In this document: positions 1 through 7,847 of the stretch, piece by piece | Layout: each line of letters begins with the position of its first letter | How positions within the stretch are numbered: position 1 is the first letter of the stretch | DNA from: an uncultured Erysipelotrichaceae bacterium | GTDB taxonomy: Bacteria; Bacillota_I; Bacilli_A; Erysipelotrichales; Coprobacillaceae | Length of the DNA: 53,594 bases | Assembly (NCBI GenBank): GCA_910588075.1 | Contig: CAJUOS010000008.1 | Coordinates: 1-53,594, forward strand | Reading direction: 5' to 3' | Translations under genes and position numbers: made by a program | Notes under the pieces: model-generated | Told to the model about the DNA's origin: nothing | The model's input: only the letters and a program-made list of their open reading frames with translations | The model's database searches: none

Positions 1-844
1 TTCCATAACTAATTGTATAATCTGTTCCATTCTTTAATGTCTTTCCATTATATTTCACTGTTATGCTTGGTTTGATTTGTTTTCCTGTATAAGCTTTTGA
101 TTTTGGAATACCAATTATTGATACTTTAGATATACTTACTTGTTTTGGTTGAGCATTTTTAAAATGTTCAGTAATATAAATATCAACTTTTCCATTCTTA
201 ACTTCTGAATAAACTCCTACTCCCATTTCACAATATGTTTTATCAAGAATAATTGTTCTATGAACTTGACTTGACATTAATGTTTTATGAAGTAAATCTG
301 ATACTTGTTTTAAAAAATCTTGACTATATGAAGATTTTGCTGTAATAGAAATTTTTGCCAAATCTTCTCCAGCATGAATACCATTATACTTCATTCCATT
401 TTCACTTAATATTGTTGTCCAAGATTGACCATTTGGTCTTGTATGCGACCATTTTTTAGTAATTTCTTTAGCACGAATATTACCAGTTATTTCTAATTTC
501 TCAGATCTTTTCACTAATATATTATTAGCTTTTGTTTTTCTTTCTGTATTGACTGAATTTAATAAATGAGTTCTTATTTGATTTGTTTCAGTAGTATTTA
601 AATTTCTTATATTTGTTGCATTACCTCTTTTTAATGTTGATAATGGTGTTTCTTCATCTTGAATATCAATAACTTGTGGATCATCAATATTTGATTCAGT
701 TTTACCATTAAAAGTTGCTGTATCAATAGTTGATACTTCTGTCATTTCAGTTGTCGTATTTTCTCCAAAACACTTTGTCATAAAACCAAATCCAACTACT
801 AATAAACAACTTAAAAATAAAATGAATATTTTTTTGTTTCTCAT
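1..844 (-). CDS. Secreted CAP-domain (SCP/PR-1-like) protein, 3' end cut off by window edge
   Basis: Reads leftward from ATG at 842-844 with a GGGG-type ribosome site just upstream; 281 codons are visible and the frame stays open to base 1, so the C-terminus is missing. Residues 1-27 form a basic-then-hydrophobic signal peptide (MRNKKIFILFLSCLLVVGFG). A low-complexity Thr/Asn-rich linker follows, then a CAP domain at about 90-230 with recognisable signatures WSHTRPNGQSW, GEDLA and HRTIIL. After it starts a module YTGKQIKPSITVKYNGKTL, a repeat type common in surface proteins of gut Firmicutes, suggesting further repeats beyond the window. Probably exported and retained at or near the cell surface; the molecular activity of bacterial CAP proteins is mostly unknown. 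It has its own promoter and is separated from ribF by 132 bases. Confidence 0.85.
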   Translation of the reverse strand, partial: MRNKKIFILFLSCLLVVGFGFMTKCFGENTTTEMTEVSTIDTATFNGKTESNIDDPQVIDIQDEETPLSTLKRGNATNIRNLNTTETNQIRTHLLNSVNTERKTKANNILVKRSEKLEITGNIRAKEITKKWSHTRPNGQSWTTILSENGMKYNGIHAGEDLAKISITAKSSYSQDFLKQVSDLLHKTLMSSQVHRTIILDKTYCEMGVGVYSEVKNGKVDIYITEHFKNAQPKQVSISKVSIIGIPKSKAYTGKQIKPSITVKYNGKTLKNGTDYTISYG

Positions 845-904
845 AACTTAAAGCCCCTTTCATACTCATTAAATCAAAATTGAATATATCATTTTATAGT
901 CAAA

Positions 905-932
905 ATTATATCATATTTAGTAAGTAAAGCAA
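905..932 (-). promoter_or_regulatory. Promoter of the CAP-domain gene
   Basis: On the minus strand TTGCTT (927-932), 16 bases, then TATAAT (905-910). It lies about 60 bases upstream of the CAP gene start. Sigma-A-type by sequence match only. Confidence 0.6.
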
Positions 933-976
933 TATTTTATCTGCTCATACAAACGATTTTCATATTCTTAATACAA

Positions 977-1891
977 TTATTTTTTAAAGTATAACCTCAC
1001 ATATTTTTCATCAAGAGTCAACTGTTGAATTAATTTTTCTTTTGTTTCAAATGATGTTTCTAATCGAATCATAGTATAAAACTCAACTTTTACTTTTTGA
1101 TCATAGATATTTTCATTAAAATCAAGAATATAAACTTCTAATGAAGTATGATTTAAAGCTGTAAATGTTGGATTGTATCCAATATTACACATTCCCATAT
1201 AAACTTGATTTCCAACATAGAATCGAACAGCATAAACTCCTCTTTTTGGTAAAAGATAAGAATGATAATCAACATTAGCTGTTGGAAATCCTATAGAATG
1301 TCCTATATGCCTTCCTGCAACAACTTTTCCTGAAATACAATAAGGATGTCCTAACAACATAGGAATATCTTCTAAACTTCCTAATTCTAAAAGTTTTCTT
1401 ATTCTAGTAGAAGAAATTTTTTCATTTTTATAGATTACTTCTTCAACAACTGTTACATAAAGCTGTAAACATGACTGTAATGTTTGAATTGTTCCACTAT
1501 TTTTATAACCAAAACGATAATCAAAACCACAAACAATATGATGAATATGCGAATCCAATAAATATTTTTGAATAAAATCTGAAGCGCTTAATTGTGCAAC
1601 TTCTTTTGTAAATTCAATAATGAATAAATAATCAATATTCTCTTTTTCCAATATAGCTATACGATCTTGCATATTTGTCATATATCTTTCTTCATTTATT
1701 TTACCCAAAACATATAAAGGATGATGATCAAAAGTCATTAAAGCTGTTTTATATCCTTTATCTTTAGAAATTTCTTGAACTTTATGAATCAAAGACATAT
1801 GCCCTAAATGTAATCCATCAAAAAAACCAACAGCACTACATATAGGATAATCAATATTTAATTTTTTACCTTTTAAATAAATAATCTCCAT
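977..1891 (-). CDS. ribF: Bifunctional riboflavin kinase / FAD synthetase
   Basis: 304 residues, normal family length. It phosphorylates riboflavin to FMN and adenylylates FMN to FAD in the cytoplasm. The N-terminal nucleotidyltransferase domain has GFFDGLHLGH at 22-31 (HxGH-type motif), and the C-terminal flavokinase domain has GFPTAN near 203 and the conserved ending stretch with GVYAV and NIGYNPTF. It starts one base after the truB stop, so truB and ribF form a co-transcribed pair, an arrangement common in Firmicutes. An AAGAGG ribosome site lies inside the truB tail with longish spacing. No terminator is obvious between its stop and the CAP-gene promoter. Confidence 0.97.
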   Translation of the reverse strand: MEIIYLKGKKLNIDYPICSAVGFFDGLHLGHMSLIHKVQEISKDKGYKTALMTFDHHPLYVLGKINEERYMTNMQDRIAILEKENIDYLFIIEFTKEVAQLSASDFIQKYLLDSHIHHIVCGFDYRFGYKNSGTIQTLQSCLQLYVTVVEEVIYKNEKISSTRIRKLLELGSLEDIPMLLGHPYCISGKVVAGRHIGHSIGFPTANVDYHSYLLPKRGVYAVRFYVGNQVYMGMCNIGYNPTFTALNHTSLEVYILDFNENIYDQKVKVEFYTMIRLETSFETKEKLIQQLTLDEKYVRLYFKK

Positions 1892-1892
1892 A

Positions 1893-2729
1893 TTAAAATA
1901 AACCTCTTATACTTTTTAAATATCCTTGACCATTTGGTCCATATACTGCTAATACTTTTCCTTCTTTACTCATAATAACAACTTGATGATCAATATCACT
2001 TTTAATTAATTTACCATGAATAACAATATTTTCATCATCTACCATATAATGTTCAAAATGAGCAAATGCTTCCTCTAAAGTTAATAAATGAAAATGACCA
2101 TTTTCAATATCTTCTAAAGAATAACAATCATCTAAATAAAAATAACCTGATTGACTTCTTATCAAATGCGACATATGTCCTGGATAACCTAATTTTTTAG
2201 CAATATCAACACATAACGAACGAATATATGTTCCTTTAGAACATAACACCTTAAATTGAATAAGATTATCCTTTTGACTTAATAATTCAATCTTTTTTAT
2301 TTCTATATTTCGTGGTTGAATATCAACATCTTCATTTTGACGTGCATATTCATATAATTTTTTTCCATTAACCTTAATAGCTGAATAAATTGGTGGCATT
2401 TGTTGTTGTTGTCCTAAAAAAGTTTGCAATATTTCATCAACATGACTTACACCTTGAAATTCTTTTTCTTCAATGATACATCCACTTGCATCAAATGTAT
2501 CAGTTGACTGCCCTAAAGATAATGTTGCAATATATTCTTTTTCTTCACTCATTAAAAATTGTAAAGCTTTTGTAGCTTTTCCAATACACAACACTAAAAC
2601 ACCAGTTGCATCTGGATCTAATGTTCCACAATGCCCCACTTTCTTTGTATGTAATATTTTTCTAACTTTATTAACAACATCATGACTTGTCATTTTTGAT
2701 GGTTTATTAACCAATAAAATACCGTTCAT
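1893..2729 (-). CDS. truB: tRNA pseudouridine-55 synthase
   Basis: 278 residues from the chosen ATG at 2727-2729. It isomerises U55 in the T-loop of tRNAs. The catalytic aspartate is in GTLDPDATG (Asp38 here), and the opening GILLVNKPSKMTSHDVV is diagnostic of TruB. A longer in-frame ATG at 2745-2747 has no ribosome site, whereas AAGGTGAT sits at 2733-2740, correctly spaced for the internal ATG, so the shorter form is used here. Upstream lies the terminator of the PPIase gene; a TATAAT match overlaps the upstream ATG (2746-2751), consistent with transcription starting nearby. Followed directly by ribF. Confidence 0.96.
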   Translation of the reverse strand: MNGILLVNKPSKMTSHDVVNKVRKILHTKKVGHCGTLDPDATGVLVLCIGKATKALQFLMSEEKEYIATLSLGQSTDTFDASGCIIEEKEFQGVSHVDEILQTFLGQQQQMPPIYSAIKVNGKKLYEYARQNEDVDIQPRNIEIKKIELLSQKDNLIQFKVLCSKGTYIRSLCVDIAKKLGYPGHMSHLIRSQSGYFYLDDCYSLEDIENGHFHLLTLEEAFAHFEHYMVDDENIVIHGKLIKSDIDHQVVIMSKEGKVLAVYGPNGQGYLKSIRGLF

Positions 2730-2778
2730 CTTATCACCTTCGCTCATTATATCAAATAATTATATATAAAACCATAAC

Positions 2779-2807
2779 AAAAAAAGAAACTTGTTAATTC
2801 AAGTTCC
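2779..2807 (-). terminator. Rho-independent terminator after the PPIase lipoprotein gene
   Basis: Minus-strand stem GGAACTTG / CAAGTTTC (one G-U pair), 6-base loop, then seven T. It begins at the stop codon of the upstream gene and separates it from truB-ribF. Confidence 0.85.
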
Positions 2808-3157
2808 TATTTTACTTCTTTATATAATTTTTGAACTGTAATTTCAAAAACAACTTTTTTACCAGCTAAATTCTCATAATAATTTTCTGGGAAAGTAACA
2901 TCTATATCTTTCTTTTCTCCAACTTCCATTCCAATAATTCCTTCTTCAAAACCAGGAACAAATTGTCCTGCTCCTAATTCAACAATTTGTCCAGAAGCTG
3001 TTCCACCTTCAAAAGCAACACCATCAAGTTTACCAACAAAATCAATTTTTACAACATCGCCTTCTTTAGCGACTTTTGATTGAGATGAAGAATCTCCTTT
3101 TGAACATCCACACAATAATAATAAACATACAACACTTGCTAATAAAATCTTTTTCAT
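2807..3157 (-). CDS. Lipoprotein with trigger-factor-like FKBP peptidyl-prolyl isomerase domain
   Basis: 116 residues. Residues 1-18 are a lipoprotein signal ending in LLCGC (lipobox Cys18), so the mature protein should be tethered to the outer face of the membrane. Residues 33-112 form one FKBP fold with the trigger-factor version of the motif: DFVGKLDG, FEGG, ELGAGQFVPGFE, GMEVGEKKDI, TFPENY. It would catalyse cis/trans prolyl isomerisation in extracytoplasmic proteins. It lacks the ribosome-binding and C-terminal arms of trigger factor. It lies 9 bases after tyrS and is followed by a terminator, so it is probably read through from tyrS. Ribosome site AGGAGGAAA precedes the ATG. Confidence 0.85.
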   Translation of the reverse strand: MKKILLASVVCLLLLCGCSKGDSSSQSKVAKEGDVVKIDFVGKLDGVAFEGGTASGQIVELGAGQFVPGFEEGIIGMEVGEKKDIDVTFPENYYENLAGKKVVFEITVQKLYKEVK

Positions 3158-3166
3158 ATTTTCCTC

Positions 3167-4393
3167 CTATTTATGATTAATAACAAAGTAATTTTTCTTA
3201 CCACGTCTAATAACTGTTACTTGTTTCCCAAATGCATTTTCTTTTGAAACAACAAAACCAACATCAGTTACTTTTTCACCATTAATTAAAACTGAACCAC
3301 CTGTTACAAATTGTCTTGCTTCTCGATTAGAAGATGCTCCACCAACTTTAACTAATGCTGTTAAAATTTGTGTATCTTCTTCCATATCAATACTCGGCAC
3401 ACCATTAAAACATGAACGAACTTGATCTAATGTTAAATTTTGAATTTTTCCAGAAAATAACATTTGACTAATATCTAAAGCTTCTTGATAAGCTTCTTCT
3501 CCATGTATAAAAGTAATAACCTCTTTAGCTAAAGCCTTATGAGCTTCTCTTAAATGTGGTTGAGTTTTATTTTTTTCTTCTAATTCTTCAATATCTTCTT
3601 TAGATAAAAATGTTAAGAATTTTAAATAATCAATAACTTTATCATCTTCTGAATTAATGAAAAATTGATACATTTCATATGGTGATGTTTTCTTTCTATC
3701 CAACCATAAAGCATGTCCATTTGTTTTTCCAAACTTTGTTCCATCACTCTTTGTTAAAAGTGGCATTGTAAATCCATATGCTTCTTTTCCACTTTTCTTT
3801 CTAATTAATTCAATACCTGCTGTAATATTTCCCCATTGATCTTGCCCTGCTACTTGCATATGACAATCTTTATTCTCATACAACCAATAAAAATCCATGG
3901 CTTGCATAATCATATAAGAAAATTCAGTATATGTTATTCCTAAATCTAATCTTCTTTTTACAATATCTTTATTTAACATATAGTTGACATTGAAATATTT
4001 ACCATAATCTCTTAAAAAATCTATAAAATTTAAATCTTTAGACCAATCATAATTATTAACAACCTCAAATCCAAATAAATCTTGTGCTTGTTTCTTTAAA
4101 CAATCAAAATTATGTTGAACTTCTTCCCTTGTAATCATAGGTCTTTCAGTATCAGGTTTAGGATCTCCAATTAAACCAGTTGCTCCACCGACCAATAAAA
4201 TAGGATTATGTCCTGCATCTTTTAATCTTTTACTAATTAAAAATGATGAAAAATGTCCAATATGTAAACTATCTCCAGTTGGATCAGTTCCAATATAAAA
4301 TGTCATTCCTCCATTATTTAACTTTTCTTCTAAATCTGGAGAACTTACATCTTTAATTAATCCTCTCCATACCAATTCATCATAAATCTTCAT
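3167..4393 (-). CDS. tyrS: Tyrosyl-tRNA synthetase
   Basis: 408 residues from ATG at 4391-4393, preceded by AAAGGAGG. Class I synthetase attaching Tyr to tRNA-Tyr. The HIGH-like motif is LHIGHFSSFL, the KMSKS-type loop is KFGKTNG (TyrS, not TyrZ, type), and an S4 RNA-binding domain ends the protein (VGGASSNREARQFV... NGEKV). The frame extends 37 codons further upstream, but that part runs through the leader's antiterminator and terminator region, so it is untranslated leader. Regulated by the tyrosine T-box directly upstream; the lipoprotein PPIase gene follows in the same transcript. Confidence 0.97.
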   Translation of the reverse strand: MKIYDELVWRGLIKDVSSPDLEEKLNNGGMTFYIGTDPTGDSLHIGHFSSFLISKRLKDAGHNPILLVGGATGLIGDPKPDTERPMITREEVQHNFDCLKKQAQDLFGFEVVNNYDWSKDLNFIDFLRDYGKYFNVNYMLNKDIVKRRLDLGITYTEFSYMIMQAMDFYWLYENKDCHMQVAGQDQWGNITAGIELIRKKSGKEAYGFTMPLLTKSDGTKFGKTNGHALWLDRKKTSPYEMYQFFINSEDDKVIDYLKFLTFLSKEDIEELEEKNKTQPHLREAHKALAKEVITFIHGEEAYQEALDISQMLFSGKIQNLTLDQVRSCFNGVPSIDMEEDTQILTALVKVGGASSNREARQFVTGGSVLINGEKVTDVGFVVSKENAFGKQVTVIRRGKKNYFVINHK

Positions 4394-4411
4394 ATTTTCC
4401 TCCTTTATTAT

Positions 4412-4622
4412 AAAAAAAAGAGAACTCACCAAAGGACGAATTCTCGCGTTACCACCTTTATTTATGTTATAAAACATACTCTCTTGTTGATAACGGTACA
4501 TCACCGTCTAAGCTTTTCACTTAGAAGCTCCAGAGTGTATTCATTATATTTATTGATCTATTTTCACCAACCATAGACTCTCTATAACAATTCAATACAA
4601 TTACTTCTCTCTATCTTTGCTG
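4412..4622 (-). ncRNA. T-box leader, tyrosine type
   Basis: Untranslated leader of tyrS. The T-box core AAAGGTGGTAACGCG (near 4445-4460) is followed by a terminator hairpin with stem GAGAATTC / GAGTTCTC and eight T (4412-4446). Stem I contains the conserved GAGAGTC...TGGTTGGTG. The specifier loop reads GAA-UAC-ACU; UAC (4537-4539) is a Tyr codon. Uncharged tRNA-Tyr would stabilise the antiterminator and allow tyrS transcription. Confidence 0.93.
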
Positions 4623-4629
4623 TATACAT

Positions 4630-4658
4630 ATCATATTAAATTTTAAATATAAAGTCAA
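4630..4658 (-). promoter_or_regulatory. Promoter of the tyrS T-box transcript
   Basis: Minus strand TTGACT (4653-4658), 17 bases, TATGAT (4630-4635). Start of transcription would fall near 4623, right at the beginning of the T-box leader. It lies immediately behind the stop of the CLC gene. Confidence 0.8.
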
Positions 4659-4672
4659 CAAAGAAATATTAT

Positions 4673-5923
4673 CTACTTAGCATTTTCATTAATAAACTCT
4701 GGAGAAGTCTTAGAATAAACAATTTTTTGAGCTTGATACAAACTAAAATATCCTGATAAAACATAACAAAATGCAATAACAATTGCAAAAACTAATAAAT
4801 TTTCACTACCAAATATTTCTACTCCTAAAATAATACTTGTTAATGGACAATTAATGACACAACAAAACATCCCAACAAGACCAATAGCTCCACCAATATG
4901 TGGATCTATCCCTAATAAAGTTCCTACAATATATCCTAAAGTTGAACCAATAAAGAAAGTTGGAACAATTTCCCCTCCTTTAAAACCACAACCAATTGTC
5001 ATTGCTGTAAAGATTGCTTTTAATATAAAATCATAAGAATGAACAGAACTATATATAGCCTTCTCTACAATATCCATTCCTGCTCCTAAATAATCATTAC
5101 CAAAAATGAAAACCATTATTAATAACAAACATGAACCAACAAACACTCTTATATAAGGGTTATTAAACTTATCTTTGAATATTTTATGACTCCAATGCAT
5201 CATAAGTACAAAAAGAATAGATACCAAAGAAATAATCAAAGTAAAAATAATCAGCTTAAAAAAGATATGAGGTGTAACATTTAAAACTGATGATAATTTG
5301 TATTGAACAGCTTGACATCCTAACAATTTTGCAATATAGAGTGAAACAAGACTACTACATAAACAAGGAACTAAAGCAGCATAATAAAAAATTCCAACAC
5401 TCACAACTTCCATAGCAAATAATGTTGCTGTTATTGGTGTTCCAAATAAAGCTGAAAAAACAGCACTCATTCCACACATAATCAAAATAGACATCTCTTT
5501 TTTATCAGCATGCAATATTCTCCCTATCCCAGTTGCTAAAGAACCACCAATCTGTAGAGCCGCTCCTTCTCTTCCGCTTGAACCTCCAACAAGATGAGTA
5601 ATTATTGTTGCTAAGAAAATAGCAGGTGCTAATAATAATGGCACTTTATTTTGTTGACGAACAGATTGAATAATAGTATTTGTTCCTGGATCATAATCTA
5701 ATTTGACACTATGATATAAAAATACAATCAACAATCCACCCAAAGGCAATAAATAACATATCCATGAATGAAATATCCTTAGTTCTGTCACATAATCCAC
5801 AGAAATATGAAAAAATGCTCCTATAACACCACATATTCCTCCTAAAATAATTGAAATAAAAAACCATTTTGTAATAAATTGTATATTTAATTTTAAATCC
5901 ATTATAAACTGATATATCCCCAT
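4673..5923 (-). CDS. CLC-family halide channel/antiporter, resembling the fluoride-type (CLC-F) clade
   Basis: 416 residues with about ten hydrophobic membrane segments. The gating-glutamate motif is GGSSGREGAALQIGG, with the preceding ITHLVGG, and GFKGGEIVPTFFIGS matches the third anion-site region. Instead of the chloride-type GSGIP, the first anion motif reads PGTNTIIQ. From what I recall of the family, THLFGGSAGREGT, GFKGGEVTP and a G-N-N-L-I motif typify fluoride-exporting CLCs; this protein fits the first two and deviates at the third. Likely exports fluoride or chloride across the inner membrane. Single gene between the ccpA-like gene (own terminator) and the tyrS promoter. Start ATG follows GTAGGGGG. 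No fluoride riboswitch could be recognised in the short 50-base upstream gap. Confidence 0.85.
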   Translation of the reverse strand: MGIYQFIMDLKLNIQFITKWFFISIILGGICGVIGAFFHISVDYVTELRIFHSWICYLLPLGGLLIVFLYHSVKLDYDPGTNTIIQSVRQQNKVPLLLAPAIFLATIITHLVGGSSGREGAALQIGGSLATGIGRILHADKKEMSILIMCGMSAVFSALFGTPITATLFAMEVVSVGIFYYAALVPCLCSSLVSLYIAKLLGCQAVQYKLSSVLNVTPHIFFKLIIFTLIISLVSILFVLMMHWSHKIFKDKFNNPYIRVFVGSCLLLIMVFIFGNDYLGAGMDIVEKAIYSSVHSYDFILKAIFTAMTIGCGFKGGEIVPTFFIGSTLGYIVGTLLGIDPHIGGAIGLVGMFCCVINCPLTSIILGVEIFGSENLLVFAIVIAFCYVLSGYFSLYQAQKIVYSKTSPEFINENAK

Positions 5924-5946
5924 TCTTTCATTCCCCCTACACTACA

Positions 5947-5977
5947 TAAAAAAACTTCTAATTCACTTAGAAGTTTT
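5947..5977 (-). terminator. Terminator after the ccpA-like gene
   Basis: Minus-strand stem AAAACTTCTAA / TTAGAAGTTTT with loop GTGAA, running into a T tract. It separates the murC-to-ccpA block from the CLC gene. Confidence 0.85.
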
Positions 5978-6989
5978 AATCTTTTGTTGTCTTTCTAGGC
6001 ATCAAAACATGTTGTAAAACAACTTCTTTTGTTTCAATATCTTCATCATTTAAAATCTTTGTAAGCAATCTCACTGCTAATGCTCCCATGTCATAAACAG
6101 GAACATGAATAGATGTTAATGATGGTCTACAAATCAAAGCATAACTTGTATTCATCATTCCTATTACTTCCATATCATCAGGAATAGAAATTTGATTATC
6201 AATAGCAGCATGAACAACTGCAACTGCTTCTTTATCATAGCTTGTAAAAACCAAATCATGTTTATGATTCTTAAAATATTCTAAAAACTGTGGATAACTT
6301 TTTTCATAATGTGTTGAAGTTGATATAATTTGTTTTTGTTTATCAAAAGACAAGCCATGTTTTTGATATGCTTCTTCAATTCCTTCAATAATATCTTCAG
6401 TTCTAATTAAATTTTGTCTTGGACTTACAAAAACAATATCAGTTTTCCCTTGTTCAATATATTTATTAATAACATCAAAGGCAATCTTTTTAGCATCAAC
6501 TAAAATAGATCCCATTCTATCATTAGAAACACAATATCCAATAACAACAGTTGGTATTTTATATTTTCTAACTAATGAAATTTCTTCATCTATTTGTTCA
6601 TTATTAAAAAGAATAACTCCATCAGCTCTTGATTTAATCACTTTTTCCATTACTGTTTCAATAGGATTCCCATCTCCTATTTCATCAGTTGTATAAATAC
6701 TTACATTATAATCTAATCTTCTACTTGTATCACCAATTCCACTAATCATATTTTTAACATGTGCAAATAATGATTGTGGAAAAACAATAGCAATTGTTGT
6801 TGTCTTACTAGTCGCTAATCCTCTTGCTATTTGATTGGGTTTGAAATCTAAATGTTGAATAGCATCCATAACTTTATCCCGTGTTTCAGGCTTTACAACA
6901 CTTGAACCATTAATAACACGAGATACCGTTGCAAGTGAAACTCCCGCTTCAGTTGCAACGTCATATATCGTTATATTTTTTTTACTCAT
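5976..6989 (-). CDS. ccpA: LacI-family regulator, probable catabolite control protein CcpA
   Basis: 337 residues. N-terminal LacI helix-turn-helix NITIYDVATEAGVSLATVSRVING (4-27) and hinge helix PNQIARGLATSKTTTIAIV closely resemble CcpA; the rest is a periplasmic-binding-protein-like sensor domain with the C-terminal ASHT-type dimer region. CcpA binds cre sites together with phospho-HPr to repress or activate carbon genes. Support comes from synteny: in Bacillus, ccpA is near murC, ytxG and ytxH, as here. The text after the hinge (FPQSLF instead of IPDISS) departs from Bacillus CcpA, so another sugar-responsive LacI repressor is possible. The ytxH stop is 2 bases before this start. Confidence 0.8.
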   Translation of the reverse strand: MSKKNITIYDVATEAGVSLATVSRVINGSSVVKPETRDKVMDAIQHLDFKPNQIARGLATSKTTTIAIVFPQSLFAHVKNMISGIGDTSRRLDYNVSIYTTDEIGDGNPIETVMEKVIKSRADGVILFNNEQIDEEISLVRKYKIPTVVIGYCVSNDRMGSILVDAKKIAFDVINKYIEQGKTDIVFVSPRQNLIRTEDIIEGIEEAYQKHGLSFDKQKQIISTSTHYEKSYPQFLEYFKNHKHDLVFTSYDKEAVAVVHAAIDNQISIPDDMEVIGMMNTSYALICRPSLTSIHVPVYDMGALAVRLLTKILNDEDIETKEVVLQHVLMPRKTTKD

Positions 6990-6991
6990 GT

Positions 6992-7477
6992 TTATTCTTG
7001 AATCTCTTCAATCATTTCTTCTAACTTATTTTCAACATCATCGATTTCTTCTTCTAATTCATCAAAATCAGTATCCATTAATTGAGAATCCAATACTTTG
7101 GATTTGACTTCATCAATTTTAGAATTTACTTTATCAGCTATATCAATAACACTATCTTTTACTTGTACAAATTGATCTGTTTCTTTAATTTTTTGAGAAA
7201 AAGATTCTAATTTTGATTCCAATTCATTTAATTTCACTTTTGTTGTTTCTCTAAAATTATCAACATCAAACTCATCAACAGACTTTTTAACAGCTTCAAT
7301 TGTTTGTCCAAGAATAGCTTCAACATCTTCTTTTGTCATATTCTTAATATTATCATACGCTTTTAAAGATTCATTCTTAATATCTTCTCTTAAATCACTA
7401 CCCTTTTTAGGAGCAAACAACAATCCTGCCACAGCTCCAATACCTAATCCAAAAATAAATTTACCTAATTTCATCAT
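6992..7477 (-). CDS. YtxH-family protein
   Basis: 161 residues. A short glycine-rich hydrophobic N-terminus (GKFIFGLGIGAVAGLLFAPKKG) is the YtxH signature; the rest is a long charged helical region with heptad-like Glu/Lys patterning and a very acidic tail (DFDELEEEIDDVENKLEEMIEE), likely coiled coil. YtxH proteins have been linked to general stress in Bacillus, but the molecular role is unknown. Two adjacent ATGs are possible; the first overlaps the stop of the DUF948 gene (TAATG), after AAAGGTGAT. Membrane association through the N-terminus is likely. Confidence 0.85.
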   Translation of the reverse strand: MMKLGKFIFGLGIGAVAGLLFAPKKGSDLREDIKNESLKAYDNIKNMTKEDVEAILGQTIEAVKKSVDEFDVDNFRETTKVKLNELESKLESFSQKIKETDQFVQVKDSVIDIADKVNSKIDEVKSKVLDSQLMDTDFDELEEEIDDVENKLEEMIEEIQE

Positions 7478-7788
7478 TAATCACCTTTCCTTTTGTTTTT
7501 TTTAAATAAAGAAGTTACGAAACCAAGTCCAGAAAGTAAACCTGCTTTCATTCCACCTCTAGAAAAAATACCACTTACTAATTCAACAGGAGCATTAAGC
7601 ATGTCCATTTTCCTATCAATATCATCTAAAATATGATTGACCTTTGTTATTGTTGTTTCTAGCATTTGCATTAAAACTGTTGCTTCTTTTACTGCTGAAG
7701 AAGACTGAATCAACAGCAATCCCAAACTTATAAGAGCAAATGCACCAGATAAAATTAAAATACAATAACATATCTCTGTTGCTTCCAT
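7477..7788 (-). CDS. DUF948 (YtxG-like) membrane protein
   Basis: 103 residues: one N-terminal membrane segment (about 5-27), then an amphipathic helical region (VLMQMLETTITKVNHILDDID) and a basic C-terminus ending KKNKRKGD. This is the DUF948/YtxG layout, and its partner YtxH follows with a one-base TAATG overlap, implying translational coupling. Function is unknown; in Bacillus the pair is stress-induced. Start ATG follows AAAGGAG. Confidence 0.85.
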   Translation of the reverse strand: MEATEICYCILILSGAFALISLGLLLIQSSSAVKEATVLMQMLETTITKVNHILDDIDRKMDMLNAPVELVSGIFSRGGMKAGLLSGLGFVTSLFKKNKRKGD

Positions 7789-7814
7789 ATATTCTCCTTT
7801 CCATATTTTTATAT

Positions 7815-7843
7815 ATTATAACATAAAATATTCATTCATTAAA
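7815..7843 (-). promoter_or_regulatory. Possible promoter for DUF948-ytxH-ccpA
   Basis: Minus strand TATAAT (7815-7820) preceded by TGT, with a weak TTTAAT (7838-7843) 17 bases upstream, in the 59-base gap after murC. The -10 is good and the -35 poor, so internal read-through from murC is as likely. Confidence 0.35.
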
Positions 7844-7847
7844 GATA

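Noticed and set aside
945..965. cre-like sequence TGAAAATCGTTTGT upstream of the CAP gene
   Set aside because: The central CG is shifted by one base relative to the cre consensus; not acceptable as a CcpA site.
4394..4504. N-terminal extension of TyrS
   Set aside because: It lies in the T-box antiterminator/terminator and the family start with AAAGGAGG is at 4393.
5924..5975. Fluoride riboswitch upstream of the CLC gene
   Set aside because: The gap is only 52 bases, mostly a terminator, and none of the conserved riboswitch segments are present.
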